A stretch of DNA of 64,000 bases. Origin: Prevotella sp. GTDB taxonomy: Bacteria; Bacteroidota; Bacteroidia; Bacteroidales; Bacteroidaceae. Under the pieces are notes generated by a model. That model saw only the letters and a list, made by a program, of their open reading frames with translations. It was not told where the DNA came from and searched no databases. A program made the translations under genes and the position numbers. Shown piece after piece: positions 19,425 through 29,076 of this stretch. Positions within the stretch are counted from its first letter, which is position 1. Every line of letters begins with the position of its first letter. The stretch is from contig JALFOF010000084.1 in assembly GCA_022773825.1 (NCBI GenBank), positions 1 to 64,000 of the forward strand. Direction: 5' to 3'.

Positions 19425-20606
19425 TCACATATTCGCAAGATAGGTATCGAGGTCTTTGTCGCCGCGGCCAGAGACTGTCAGCACCACTACGTCTTCCTTC
19501 TTGAACTGTGGTGCGACCTTTGGCAGCAGTGCGAGGGCATGGGCTGACTCCAGTGCCGGTATGATACCCTCAAGTCGTGTCAGCTCAAAAGCGGCGCGCA
19601 GAGCCTCGTCGTCATTGGCAGGTAGCACCTGCGCGCGTCCCGTATCATAGAGGTTGCAGTGTATAGGTCCGGTGCCGGGGTAGTCAAGTCCTGCGGATAT
19701 AGAATAAGGTTCTATAATCTGCCCATCCTCTGTCTGCATCAACTTTATTCGAGAGCCGTGCAATATGCCCGTTGTGCCCACCTGCATGGAAGCAGCGGTC
19801 TTGTCTGTTTCCACGCCCATGCCTCCAGCTTCGCCGAGGATAATCTTCACCCGCTCATCGTTGATGTAGTGGTATATCGTACCTGCGGCGTTGGAGCCAC
19901 CGCCCACGCATGCCATGAGGTAGTCGGGGTAGTCGCGTCCAATCTTCTCTTCCAACTGCCATTTTATCTCTTCTGATATAACACTCTGTAGCCGTGCCAC
20001 AAGGTCAGGGTAGGGATGTGGTCCTACCGTACTGCCTATGATGTAGAAGGTGTCGGCAGGATGACTGCACCAGTCGCGTATAGCCTCGTTAGTGCCGTCT
20101 TTGAGCGTCATGTTTCCGCTCTCCACTGGGTGCACCGTGGCTCCCAGCATCTTCATCCTCTCCACGTTGACGTGTTGTCGCTGCACGTCCAGCGCACCCA
20201 TATACACCGTGCATGGCATATCCATCAGTGCGCATACCGTGGCGGTGGCAACGCCATGCTGTCCTGCACCTGTTTCGGCAATGATGCGTTTCTTGCCCAT
20301 CTTCTTGGCAAGGAGAATCTGTCCCAACGCATTGTTTATCTTGTGTGCCCCCGTGTGGTTAAGGTCTTCACGCTTCAGGTAGAGCTGACAGCCGTATTTC
20401 TCCGACATACGCTTTGCGAAGTAGAGTGGAGAGGGGCGGCCCACGTAGTCTTTCAGCAGGGCGTGAAACTCTGTCTTGAACTCTTCGCTCTCAAGGATGG
20501 GGCGGTAAGCCTTTTTGAGGTCCTCCACCGTCTTGTATAATATTTCCGGTATATAAGCTCCGCCGTAGTTTCCGTAGAAGCCGTCTTCATTGACATCGTA
20601 GTTCAT
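19425..20606 (-). CDS. trpB: tryptophan synthase beta chain
   Basis: [41 protein letters not shown]; start ATG 20606. Confidence 0.95.
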   Translation of the reverse strand: MNYDVNEDGFYGNYGGAYIPEILYKTVEDLKKAYRPILESEEFKTEFHALLKDYVGRPSPLYFAKRMSEKYGCQLYLKREDLNHTGAHKINNALGQILLAKKMGKKRIIAETGAGQHGVATATVCALMDMPCTVYMGALDVQRQHVNVERMKMLGATVHPVESGNMTLKDGTNEAIRDWCSHPADTFYIIGSTVGPHPYPDLVARLQSVISEEIKWQLEEKIGRDYPDYLMACVGGGSNAAGTIYHYINDERVKIILGEAGGMGVETDKTAASMQVGTTGILHGSRIKLMQTEDGQIIEPYSISAGLDYPGTGPIHCNLYDTGRAQVLPANDDEALRAAFELTRLEGIIPALESAHALALLPKVAPQFKKEDVVVLTVSGRGDKDLDTYLANM

Positions 20607-20668
20607 GTTTGTTGATATTTTTTGTTTTCTTACACTTGGTCTCGTTAATGTTTTTATCCTTTCCAATC

Positions 20669-20753
20669 GCAATAGCTATGCTTTAGCATTGTAATAGCTA
20701 TGCTTTAGCATTGTAATCGCTACGCTTTAGCATTGTAATCGCTATGCTTTTAC
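20669..20753. repeat. 22-bp-period array B (4 direct units)
   Basis: GCAATAGCTATGCTTTAGC-ATT-GTAATAGCTATGCTTTAGC-ATT-GTAATCGCTACGCTTTAGC-ATT-GTAATCGCTATGCTTTTAC; starts 20669/20691/20713/20735. Confidence 0.97.
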
Positions 20754-20892
20754 TTCAGGTATGGTGGTTGTCGGTTTTGGGGCTTTGGTCGCTTGGGATA
20801 ATCATGAGACTCCTCACTCTGTCTTACCACCTCGCTTGCAAAGAGCTAACGACCTGCAACCTAACACCTATAACCTAAACCTTTATCCCTTT

Positions 20893-21669
20893 TCACTTCC
20901 CCAGCGCGTCATACAGTTTGTCTATTGCCAACTCTGCGTCGCCGTTGGTTTCCGCCAGCAGTTGCACGAATTTACTGCCAATTATAGCCCCTGCGGCGTT
21001 TTGCTGCGAAGACTCCAGCGTCTGTTTGTTGCTGATGCCGAAGCCTATCATGCGCGGGTTACGCAGGTTCATGGCATTGATGCGTTGGAAATACTCCTGT
21101 TTCGCCTCGTCAAACGATTTTTGCGCCCCTGTGGTGCTGGCGGAACTTACCATATAGATGAAACCGTCCGTATGCTCGTCAATGAACCTTATGCGCTCTT
21201 CTGACGTCTCTGGTGTGATGAGCATGATGAAGCGTAAGTCGTATTTGTCGGCAATGGGCTTCAGTTCCAGGTAGTCTTTGAAAGGCAGGTCGGGTATTAT
21301 GGCTCCGCTGACCCCACATTCCACGCACGACTTGCAGAAATTTTCCACGCCATACTGTAAGATGACGTTGAGATATCCCATAAGTATCAGCGGAATACGC
21401 ACCTCGTCTTTGATGGCTTTCAGTTGCTCGAAGATTTTGCGAAGTGATGTCCCGTTGCGTAATGACTGCGTGGCTGCCTGCTGTATCACAGGGCCGTCAG
21501 CCATGGGGTCAGAGAAAGGCACTCCCACTTCTATCATGTCTATCCCCCTTCTTTGTAGGGTCTTGATAACGTTTCCTGTGCACTCCAGAGTAGGATGTCC
21601 GGCGCAGAAGTATAGCGACAGCAGTTTCCTGTCCTTATTGTCTGCAAAAAGTTTGTTTATCTTGTTCAT
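20893..21669 (-). CDS. trpA: tryptophan synthase alpha chain
   Basis: [35 protein letters not shown]. Confidence 0.95.
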   Translation of the reverse strand: MNKINKLFADNKDRKLLSLYFCAGHPTLECTGNVIKTLQRRGIDMIEVGVPFSDPMADGPVIQQAATQSLRNGTSLRKIFEQLKAIKDEVRIPLILMGYLNVILQYGVENFCKSCVECGVSGAIIPDLPFKDYLELKPIADKYDLRFIMLITPETSEERIRFIDEHTDGFIYMVSSASTTGAQKSFDEAKQEYFQRINAMNLRNPRMIGFGISNKQTLESSQQNAAGAIIGSKFVQLLAETNGDAELAIDKLYDALGK

Positions 21670-21682
21670 TGTTATAGTTTGT

Positions 21683-22372
21683 TTAATCCTTGATTTGGTG
21701 TATGAAAGTCCTCAGTCTCTCTGTGTCTTTCAAGGCAGGAGCCGTCTCAAACCTTGAGTTTATGTCTATGCCGATGCACCTCGGGTGGTTGAAGACTTTT
21801 ATGCGTTCCGCGTCCTCTGGTCCTATGCCCCCGGAAAGCAGGAAGGGTGTATCGCCATCGTAACCGTTTAGCACCGACCAGTCGAACTGCTTGCCTGACC
21901 CTCCCATGCTTTCGCACTTAGTGTCGAAGAGGAACAGGTCAACGTGCCCGGCGTATTCACGCCATCGTTTCACGTCGTCCGCCTCGCGTATGCTCAGAGC
22001 CTTGATAATCCTTACGTTGGGCAGGATGTCGGGCACGAGTGTTCTTCGAAGGTTGTCTATGTAGATGGTGCTCTCGTTACCGTGCAGTTGTATGTAGTCA
22101 AGGCGGTAGTTGTAGGCGCAGGTCACCACAGTCTGTGGCATCTCGTTCACGAAGACGCCCACGAGTGCAGGCTGCTTCTGGTTCGTTTCAGCTGGCGTAC
22201 CGTCGGTGTCCAGCTGACATGGCAGGTTGGGCATTGTCCCTGCGTTAACATTAATGGTACCGACATATCTGGGACTTTTGGGCCAGAAGATAAGTCCCAT
22301 GTAGTCAATGCCGAGTTCCTTTACTGCGTGTATGTTCTCCGGGTCACGCATTCCGCATACTTTTATCTGCAT
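21683..22372 (-). CDS. trpF: phosphoribosylanthranilate isomerase
   Basis: [33 protein letters not shown]. Confidence 0.92.
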   Translation of the reverse strand: MQIKVCGMRDPENIHAVKELGIDYMGLIFWPKSPRYVGTINVNAGTMPNLPCQLDTDGTPAETNQKQPALVGVFVNEMPQTVVTCAYNYRLDYIQLHGNESTIYIDNLRRTLVPDILPNVRIIKALSIREADDVKRWREYAGHVDLFLFDTKCESMGGSGKQFDWSVLNGYDGDTPFLLSGGIGPEDAERIKVFNHPRCIGIDINSRFETAPALKDTERLRTFIHQIKD

Positions 22373-22411
22373 ATTGAAGTGTGTTTACGGTGGTAATTTA
22401 TAGTCCCCACC

Positions 22412-23200
22412 TTATATCTTTCTTATAAACTCCGCGAGCGTAGCCCCTGGGTCGGCAGTTTTCATGAAGTTCTCGCCTATCAGGAAACCGTTGAAGCCAG
22501 CCAAGCGAAGCTCACGCACGGTGTCGGGGTTGCTTATTCCGCTTTCACTAACCTTGCACGCACCCTTTGGCAGCAGCTCCGCCAGCCGGAAAGAGTTTTC
22601 CACCTTCGTGATGAAAGTGCCGAGGTTACGGTTGTTTATGCCGTACATGTCTGGGGAAAGGGCTGCGTATTCCAGTTCCGTCTCGCTGTGCATCTCCAGC
22701 AGTACCTCCATGCCGAGAGCGTGGGCTTTGTTTATTAGCGTGTCGCACTTCGTCTTGCTTAGGCAGGCTGCGATGAGCAGTACCGCTGACGCGCCGTACA
22801 GGCGGGCTTGGAGCAGCTGGTATTCATCGATTACGAAGTTCTTGTACAGCACAGGTGCCGTCACGCCTGACTGTCGCGCAGTGGTGATGAAACTGTCTTT
22901 GCCGCCGAAGTAACGGCTGTCGGTGAGGATGCTCAACGCTGCCGCACCGTTGTCTTGGTAGGCTTTGGGGATAAGGTCGGCCTTGCCGTCTTCTTTTATC
23001 CACCCTTTTGAGGGCGATTTGCGTTTGAACTCGGCTATGATGCCAGTGTCGCTACCCATCAGAGCCGCGCGCATAGACGGTATATTCGTAGCGGGTAGGG
23101 CCTCCACCTCTTTGACGAGCAAGTCCATTGGCTTGGCAGCCTTGAAGTCTCGCAACTCGCCGCGCTTGTGTTCTACTATTTCTGCAAGGATGTCTTTCAT
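22412..23200 (-). CDS. trpC: indole-3-glycerol phosphate synthase
   Basis: IIAEFKRKSPSKGWI, ILTDSRYFGG, GINNRNLGTF, SESGISNPDT. Confidence 0.95.
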   Translation of the reverse strand: MKDILAEIVEHKRGELRDFKAAKPMDLLVKEVEALPATNIPSMRAALMGSDTGIIAEFKRKSPSKGWIKEDGKADLIPKAYQDNGAAALSILTDSRYFGGKDSFITTARQSGVTAPVLYKNFVIDEYQLLQARLYGASAVLLIAACLSKTKCDTLINKAHALGMEVLLEMHSETELEYAALSPDMYGINNRNLGTFITKVENSFRLAELLPKGACKVSESGISNPDTVRELRLAGFNGFLIGENFMKTADPGATLAEFIRKI

Positions 23201-24192
23201 GAGTTTACCTCCACATATTTCTTCAGAGCTTGGTATGCCCTGCCGCTTTCAATAGACTCGCGCGCTATGGCTATGCACTCCGCAATGTCCTTCCCGCCCT
23301 CGTAAACCTGTATGGCAAAGGCTGCGTTGGCTATTACCACATTCTTCTGGGCGGTGGTTGACTTGTTCTCCAGCACGTTGTCGAATATCTGCATGGCCTC
23401 CTCTTTGGTGTCTCCACCGCGTAACTCGCTCGCCTGTGCCACTGGCAGACCGATGTCAGAGGGTGAGAAGATACGCTCGTAGTTGTTTGTTGTTACCTTG
23501 AAGTTGCCTGTAAGAGAAATCTCATCGTAACCGTCTATGGAGTTTTCTATGCTGTAATCAACACCCAATTTCTGATAGACACTATTGTAAAGGCGCATTT
23601 GGTCGAGTGTCGCTACGCCCAGCAACTGGCACTTTGGCTGTGAGGGGTTGACGATGGGGCCGAGCAGATTGAAGATAGTGGGGAAGGAGATGTTCTTCCT
23701 TATCGGCGTCACGAACTTCATAGCTCGTGCGAAGAGCGGGGCGTGGAGATACACAAAATTGCTTTCGTTGATGCTACGGTTGAGCTGGTCGATATCGTTG
23801 GTGAATTTCACACCGTGCATCTCTATCACATTGGAAGCTCCTGATACGGATGTAGCCGCATAATTGCCATGTTTTGCCACTTTGTAGCCAGCCCCAGCCA
23901 CGACGAAGCATGAGCAGGTGGATATGTTAAACGTATTCTTCTGGTCACCGCCAGTGCCTACGATGTCAATGTAGCGCGGTGCGTCGAGTATGGCGGGGAC
24001 ACCTGTTGCGAGTATGCCGTCGCGGAAGCCAAGGAGCTCGTCAACGGTTATTCCGCGCATCTGCAACCCCGTCAGCAAAGCGGCAATCTGCTCTGCGGGA
24101 TATTTCCCTTCTGTGATACCGATGAGAATGTCAAGCATCTCGTGTCGTGTAAGCTTTTCGTGATTAAGCATTTTTGAAAGCAACTGTTTCAT
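23197..24192 (-). CDS. trpD: anthranilate phosphoribosyltransferase
   Basis: DIVGTGGDQKNTFNIST, KHGNYAATSVSGASNVIE, NLLGPIVNPSQP. Confidence 0.95.
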   Translation of the reverse strand: MKQLLSKMLNHEKLTRHEMLDILIGITEGKYPAEQIAALLTGLQMRGITVDELLGFRDGILATGVPAILDAPRYIDIVGTGGDQKNTFNISTCSCFVVAGAGYKVAKHGNYAATSVSGASNVIEMHGVKFTNDIDQLNRSINESNFVYLHAPLFARAMKFVTPIRKNISFPTIFNLLGPIVNPSQPKCQLLGVATLDQMRLYNSVYQKLGVDYSIENSIDGYDEISLTGNFKVTTNNYERIFSPSDIGLPVAQASELRGGDTKEEAMQIFDNVLENKSTTAQKNVVIANAAFAIQVYEGGKDIAECIAIARESIESGRAYQALKKYVEVNS

Positions 24193-24259
24193 GTTTCTTC
24201 TTATTTGTTATTGTTTGGTTGTTTGTTTGTCTTCTCGTTGGGAGGAGATGTTATGTGGA

Positions 24260-24299
24260 TAAAAAGAAAGAGGCCTGTCGCGATTAGCAACAGACCTCT
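24260..24299 (-). terminator. trp leader terminator (attenuator) hairpin
   Basis: Minus strand AGAGGTCTGT-TGCTAATCGCG-ACAGGCCTCT (one G-U) followed by TTTCTTTTT, between the leader peptide ORF and trpD. Confidence 0.8.
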
Positions 24300-24355
24300 C
24301 TGTAAGGTGTATGTATTCTTCTTTTATACGTTCCTGCACCTATGGGGTCAACGCC

Positions 24356-24415
24356 TCACGACTTTGTAAATCTTGAGTTGCGCCACCACCAATATGTGCT
24401 AAATGTAAAGGACAT
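24356..24415 (-). CDS. trp operon leader peptide MSFTFSTYWWWRNSRFTKS
   Basis: 19-codon ORF with three consecutive TGG codons (24391-24383), upstream of the terminator hairpin and downstream of a TAATTTTG promoter; not in the ORF track because of its length. Confidence 0.88.
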   Translation of the reverse strand: MSFTFSTYWWWRNSRFTKS

Positions 24416-24460
24416 ATTCTTTATTGCTTTATAAGGCTTGATGTTTCAAACCTCTGGGTG

Positions 24461-24492
24461 CAAAATTACAAATAATCATTCAATCACGCAAA
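24461..24492 (-). promoter_or_regulatory. Bacteroidota-type promoter for the trp operon
   Basis: Minus strand TTTG (24492-24489), 20-nt spacer, TAATTTTG (24468-24461). Confidence 0.65.
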
Positions 24493-24508
24493 CTTTTTAC
24501 GCATTTTT

Positions 24509-24539
24509 TTTGCAGGCACGGCTTTTTATTGTAATTTTG
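24509..24539 (+). promoter_or_regulatory. Bacteroidota-type promoter for the 24574 gene
   Basis: TTTG 24509-24512, 19-nt spacer, TAATTTTG 24532-24539. Confidence 0.65.
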
Positions 24540-24573
24540 TGGCAGAAACAAAACTGTTAAATGCTAAGACACT

Positions 24574-25230
24574 ATGAAAAAACTACTTTTATTCGCATGT
24601 CTTCTGGCTATGCCACTGGTTGCGGACGCTAAGAAAAATAATGCCACATCAACTATCAGGCCAGTATATACCAATGAATGTTATGACGCTAAACTACGGA
24701 AGAAGGCCCGGAAATGGATGAAGAAAGGTGAGTGGAGGCAGGGATTTACTGCCGCGGACCCACACGAAACGGTCAATGCAGTGGACTTCTACCTGCAATA
24801 TCAGCGTAATCCCGAACAGTGGAAAAAGTTGTTTGCCTATCTCGCCAAGACGGATTTGCTGGCATTGCCCAAAGGCAAGCATAAGATACCTGACAGTGAT
24901 CTCACGATAAGCGTGGAGGATTCGGAGAATGGACCGTTAGAGAAAAGAAACAGTGAGAGCCATTATCACGGCATAGATTTTCAGTATTGTGTCAAGGGCG
25001 TGGAGCGGTTTGGCATAATAGACCATGTCACTTCAACTCCGAAAAGCAAATACAAGCCTGATGTGATACATTATAACTATGCCAAAGAGCGTGCGCGCTT
25101 TTATGATTCTACGCCCGACAAGTTCTTTATCTTCTTCCCCGGAGACTGGCATATAGCCAAAGTGAATAACGACACGCAAGACCAAAATATCCGTGTATGC
25201 GTCATAAAAGTAAGGTGGATAGAGGAATGA
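24574..25230 (+). CDS. YhcH/YjgK/YiaL family protein, secreted
   Basis: Signal peptide MKKLLLFACLLAMPLVADA; ESHYHGIDFQYCVKGVERFG, FFIFFPGDWHIAKV typical of the DUF386 cupin family. Confidence 0.85.
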   Translation: MKKLLLFACLLAMPLVADAKKNNATSTIRPVYTNECYDAKLRKKARKWMKKGEWRQGFTAADPHETVNAVDFYLQYQRNPEQWKKLFAYLAKTDLLALPKGKHKIPDSDLTISVEDSENGPLEKRNSESHYHGIDFQYCVKGVERFGIIDHVTSTPKSKYKPDVIHYNYAKERARFYDSTPDKFFIFFPGDWHIAKVNNDTQDQNIRVCVIKVRWIEE

Positions 25231-25272
25231 GACTGTAAATGTATGTCATTAACGAAAAATAGTAGCAGAAAA

Positions 25273-25304
25273 TTTGCTGCAAAGAAAATATTGTAGTATT
25301 TTTG
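25273..25304 (+). promoter_or_regulatory. Bacteroidota-type promoter
   Basis: TTTG 25273-25276, 20-nt spacer, TATTTTTG 25297-25304. Confidence 0.55.
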
Positions 25305-25329
25305 CACCACTTTTTTAATAAGACAATTT

Positions 25330-26124
25330 ATGAAGGAAAGCAAGACAAGGACACTAAGAGGATTGACAAAGGGTAATGTATGGGATTTGCAGGAGACCGA
25401 CATCTTTATGATGTGGGCAAAGCCTGACAAGGATGATGCAGTGGCAGAACACGCACAACATTACCTCGATGTCATCAGCGCTGCATTCTATCTTGAAGAG
25501 ATAAAGGTGGATAAGCCTGAGATATTGAAGAAATATGAAGACAGGGGAATGCGCATTGGCATCATACACATAAAGGACAAAGACCAGAAGTGGGCAATAA
25601 AGAAACGCCCGATAAATCATGTTACGGACCTTACATACGAGAATATACACCACATTTCCGCTGCGAAACTGCTGGAAGTAATCGACCGTAACTTCGGTGG
25701 AGGATGGGACAGCCTTAACCAAAGCATCAAGGATATAATAGAAAGTGGCTTCGATATCTCTACTACAACACTGCCCAAAGACCGCCTGCACAAACCCGGC
25801 GGACTGTATGAGATAAAGGTTAACGATGGGTATGAGGTGCTCGAGATAGTGAAAGGCGGATGGGTGGAAGCTATTTTCGCCAAGGTTAAGCCTGCTATCA
25901 TAAAGCCAAGGGTGAAGCTGGATGACGACTTCTGCGACAGGAGCACCAATGATGACGAGGATGATGTTGAGGTAAAGGACGACTATTACAGCAACGATGA
26001 AGAGGAGGATGTGCTCGATGACGAGATTTTGACGGAGGAGAGCTATAGGACTACGGTGGAAGAAGACCCGGATGCCCTGTCGCTTGACGCTGCCGACATC
26101 TCTGATGGTGATGACGAATATTGA
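25330..26124 (+). CDS. uncharacterised protein with highly acidic C-terminal tail
   Basis: 264 aa; globular N-terminal about 200 aa then about 65 aa D/E-rich tail; own promoter and shared downstream terminator. Confidence 0.8.
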   Translation: MKESKTRTLRGLTKGNVWDLQETDIFMMWAKPDKDDAVAEHAQHYLDVISAAFYLEEIKVDKPEILKKYEDRGMRIGIIHIKDKDQKWAIKKRPINHVTDLTYENIHHISAAKLLEVIDRNFGGGWDSLNQSIKDIIESGFDISTTTLPKDRLHKPGGLYEIKVNDGYEVLEIVKGGWVEAIFAKVKPAIIKPRVKLDDDFCDRSTNDDEDDVEVKDDYYSNDEEEDVLDDEILTEESYRTTVEEDPDALSLDAADISDGDDEY

Positions 26125-26160
26125 TAGTAACTTTACAGTATTAAGTAGATATAAAGGAAT

Positions 26161-26206
26161 CGCCCCCGTTGCATCTTAGAAGATGCGGCGGGGGCGGTTT
26201 CGCTTC
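26161..26206. terminator. bidirectional terminator between convergent genes
   Basis: CGCCCCCGTTGCATCTTAGAAGATGCGGCGGGGGCG strong hairpin. Confidence 0.8.
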
Positions 26207-26236
26207 TTGTAATGATTTTATGCCAATGGGTGTGTA

Positions 26237-27808
26237 CTAAATATCTGAATCCTGTTTCATGTCGATGAATTCGCCTTTGCTGCTGTGGAACCTGTATTCA
26301 AGAAACGCTAACTCTTGGGAAGGAACAATGCTGATACCGAAGCCGTATTTGAATTGCCATCGGCGTTTCATGCTTATAATTCCTTTGTTAATATATGCGG
26401 CAACAAAGGGGTGGAGGTATAGCGTGAAACGCTTTTCGCCAACCTTGTTCACCAGATAATCTATCTTCTGTTCAAGCACATCGGTAAAGAGTATGCTCGG
26501 TTTTATGGTTCCTTCGCCGAAGCAAGTGGGGCAGGTCTCCTCCACACGTATATCCATTGCAGGGCGGACACGTTGGCGTGTAATCTGCATCAAGCCGAAT
26601 TTAGACAGCGGTAGGATGTTGTGGCGGGCACGGTCTTTCTGCATATTCTTGCACATCCTTTCGTAAAGCAGCTGCCGGTCTTCCGCGAGGTTCATGTCAA
26701 TGAAGTCAACTATGATTATGCCACCCATGTCCCTTAGGCGCAATTGCCTTGCCAACTCATCGGCAGCACCAAGGTTTACGTCCAGAGCATTTGCCTCCTG
26801 ACCGTTGACTCCCCTTGCCCTGTTGCCGCTGTTTACATCAACTACGTGCATTGCCTCCGTGTGTTCGATGATGAGGTATGCGCCATGCTTGTAGTTTACG
26901 GTCTTTCCGAACCCTGATTTTAATTGCTTTGTGACGTTGAAGTTGTCGAAGATAGGCACTTTGCCCGTATATAGCTTAACGATACCGATGCGCTCTGGGG
27001 CTATTTGCTGCACGTATTGCCGCACTTCTTCGTACACGGCCTCATCGTTAATGTATATATTTTCGTATGTTGGGTTGAACAAGTCGCGCAGCAAAGCCAC
27101 TGCCCTGCTTGTCTCTTCAAACACAAGTTGTGGGTATTTTGTTGCCTTTTGCGTTTTTGCCAAAGCGTCTTCCCACCGTTTTATCAGTGTTTGCAGCTCA
27201 GCTTTCAGTTCTTCCATGCGCACACCTTCTGCCACTGTGCGCACTATTACGCCGTAGTTCTTGGGCTTGAACGACTGTATCAGTTGCTTTAGTCTTGCCC
27301 TTTCCTCGCCACTCTTTATCTTGGAGGAGACGTTTACCTTGTCGCCGAAAGGCATAAGCACAAGATATCGCCCTGCGAAAGATATCTCACAGGTGAGGCG
27401 TGGGCCTTTTGTTGATATGGGTTCTTTTACTACTTGTACGAGTACATTGTGCCCAACAGAGAGGTATGATGCTATGGAACCATCTTTCGGGAGGTCTGGT
27501 AGCCTTGATGCCTTGTTGAAGGGAAAGAGATTTCTGCGGTCACTCTCTACCTGTTTAAGATATTTCTCGTATGAAGAGTATTGCATACCAAGGTCAAGGT
27601 AATGCAGGAAGGCATCTTTTTCGTAACCCACGTCCACGAAGGAAGCGTTGAGTCCAGGCATGATTTTCTTGACCTTTGCCACATAAACATTACCGACAGA
27701 GAACGAAGCCTCACGAGGTTCATTCTGGTATTCCACCAGGTCTTTGTCCTCAAGCAATGCTATGGATATCTCTTTCTCTCTAACGTCGATTATTACTTCA
27801 CTTGTCAT
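26237..27808 (-). CDS. rng: ribonuclease G/E family protein
   Basis: S1-like N-terminus (NVYVAKVKKIMPGLNASFVDVGYEKDAFLHYLDLG), GGIIIVDFIDM, CPTCFGEG; start ATG 27808. Confidence 0.93.
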   Translation of the reverse strand: MTSEVIIDVREKEISIALLEDKDLVEYQNEPREASFSVGNVYVAKVKKIMPGLNASFVDVGYEKDAFLHYLDLGMQYSSYEKYLKQVESDRRNLFPFNKASRLPDLPKDGSIASYLSVGHNVLVQVVKEPISTKGPRLTCEISFAGRYLVLMPFGDKVNVSSKIKSGEERARLKQLIQSFKPKNYGVIVRTVAEGVRMEELKAELQTLIKRWEDALAKTQKATKYPQLVFEETSRAVALLRDLFNPTYENIYINDEAVYEEVRQYVQQIAPERIGIVKLYTGKVPIFDNFNVTKQLKSGFGKTVNYKHGAYLIIEHTEAMHVVDVNSGNRARGVNGQEANALDVNLGAADELARQLRLRDMGGIIIVDFIDMNLAEDRQLLYERMCKNMQKDRARHNILPLSKFGLMQITRQRVRPAMDIRVEETCPTCFGEGTIKPSILFTDVLEQKIDYLVNKVGEKRFTLYLHPFVAAYINKGIISMKRRWQFKYGFGISIVPSQELAFLEYRFHSSKGEFIDMKQDSDI

Positions 27809-27948
27809 TATGTGGTGGTTTGGTGGTTTTTGTGGTTGTCTGCCTTGGCAGTCAAACCACTGGCAAAGCAATAGGGCAAGAGAGTCTTTGTAGAATCATC
27901 TCGCCCTATCCCTGAAAAGTTTTTACAGAAAAGAATTATAGCCAGAGC

Positions 27949-28038
27949 TTATTTGCTCTTATGGCGGTTCTTTCTCAGTCTTTTCTTACGCTTGTGGGTC
28001 GCCATTTTGTGGCCCTTTTTCTTTTTTCCGTTAGGCAT
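27949..28038 (-). CDS. 29-aa highly basic protein MPNGKKKKGHKMATHKRKKRLRKNRHKSK
   Basis: Complete short ORF between HU and rng, 16 of 29 residues K/R plus 3 H; too short for the ORF track. Confidence 0.75.
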   Translation of the reverse strand: MPNGKKKKGHKMATHKRKKRLRKNRHKSK

Positions 28039-28108
28039 AATCGTATTATTTTAATAATGTTATAGATATTTTTCTTCCTATTGGTAGCTTCTTTGAACTG
28101 TGCTATGT

Positions 28109-28405
28109 TTAATCCTGTGCAGTAATCTCTTCGCCCTTCATACGTTGTTGGAAACTCTTTGCTGGTTTGAAGCCAGGGAAGTTGTGGGCGGGAATAGTAA
28201 GAGTAGTGTTTTTTGAGATGTTTCGTGCAGTCTTTTCCGCGCGTTTTTTCACTACAAAAGTACCGAAACCTCTTAGGTAAACATTCTCTTCGTTACACAT
28301 AGCATCGCGAATTACCTTCATGAGGGCTTCTACAGTAACAGTGACATCCTTCTTTGCTACTCCTGTCGTAGCTGAAATTTCATTGATGATATCTGCCTTT
28401 GTCAT
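28109..28405 (-). CDS. HU/IHF family DNA-binding protein
   Basis: MTKADIINEISATTGVAKKDVTVTVEALMKVIRDA..., LRGFGTFVVKKRAEKTARNI. Confidence 0.95.
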   Translation of the reverse strand: MTKADIINEISATTGVAKKDVTVTVEALMKVIRDAMCNEENVYLRGFGTFVVKKRAEKTARNISKNTTLTIPAHNFPGFKPAKSFQQRMKGEEITAQD

Positions 28406-28611
28406 TGTTGATTTTTGTGATTGTTATTCTTGTTTGTTCTTGTAAAACCTGTCTTTGTGCCGCAGTACCTACCGTATTTCTTTGTCGTTAGGGTGGGATA
28501 GCTGTTGCTTCAAAAGTGATTGCAAAGGTACAAAAAAAATATAACCTACGAAAATGTTTTGTCTTTTTTTTGCTTCTTTGGGCGTAAATTGTTGAAAATT
28601 AGGTGTAATAA

Positions 28612-29058
28612 TCAAGTGAATGTCATGGGTAGCAGTTCTTTTATGTTGTCTGCCACGACTATTTCGCTGCGTGATGCCATCAATATTCTTATTGGTTTGC
28701 CGTATCTTTTTTCACATTCTGCTATGGCTTGTCTGCACATTCCGCACGGTGTTACGGGTTCCTGGGTGTATTCTCCGTCTTTTTTTTTTGCCGCGAGTGC
28801 GAGGGTTACTATGGGGAGGTCAGGGAAAAGATTGTGTGCCGTGGCAATGGTGGACCGTTCCGCGCATATTCCTACGGGGTAGGAGGCGTTCTCTTGGTTT
28901 GCGCCTTTTACAATCTTTCCGTTCGCAAGCAGCACTGCTGCCCCCACACGGAAGTGGCTGTAGGGAGAGTATGAGAGGTTGGTAGCATCGCGTGCCGCAT
29001 CTATCAATATCGCATCCTCTTCCGTAAGTTCAGAAAGCGTTAGTCGTTTCATATTCAT
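28612..29058 (-). CDS. cdd: cytidine deaminase
   Basis: NASYPVGICAERSTI and TPCGMCRQAIAE zinc motifs. Confidence 0.92.
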   Translation of the reverse strand: MNMKRLTLSELTEEDAILIDAARDATNLSYSPYSHFRVGAAVLLANGKIVKGANQENASYPVGICAERSTIATAHNLFPDLPIVTLALAAKKKDGEYTQEPVTPCGMCRQAIAECEKRYGKPIRILMASRSEIVVADNIKELLPMTFT

Positions 29059-29076
29059 TTCCCTTTCTGTCTTGAT

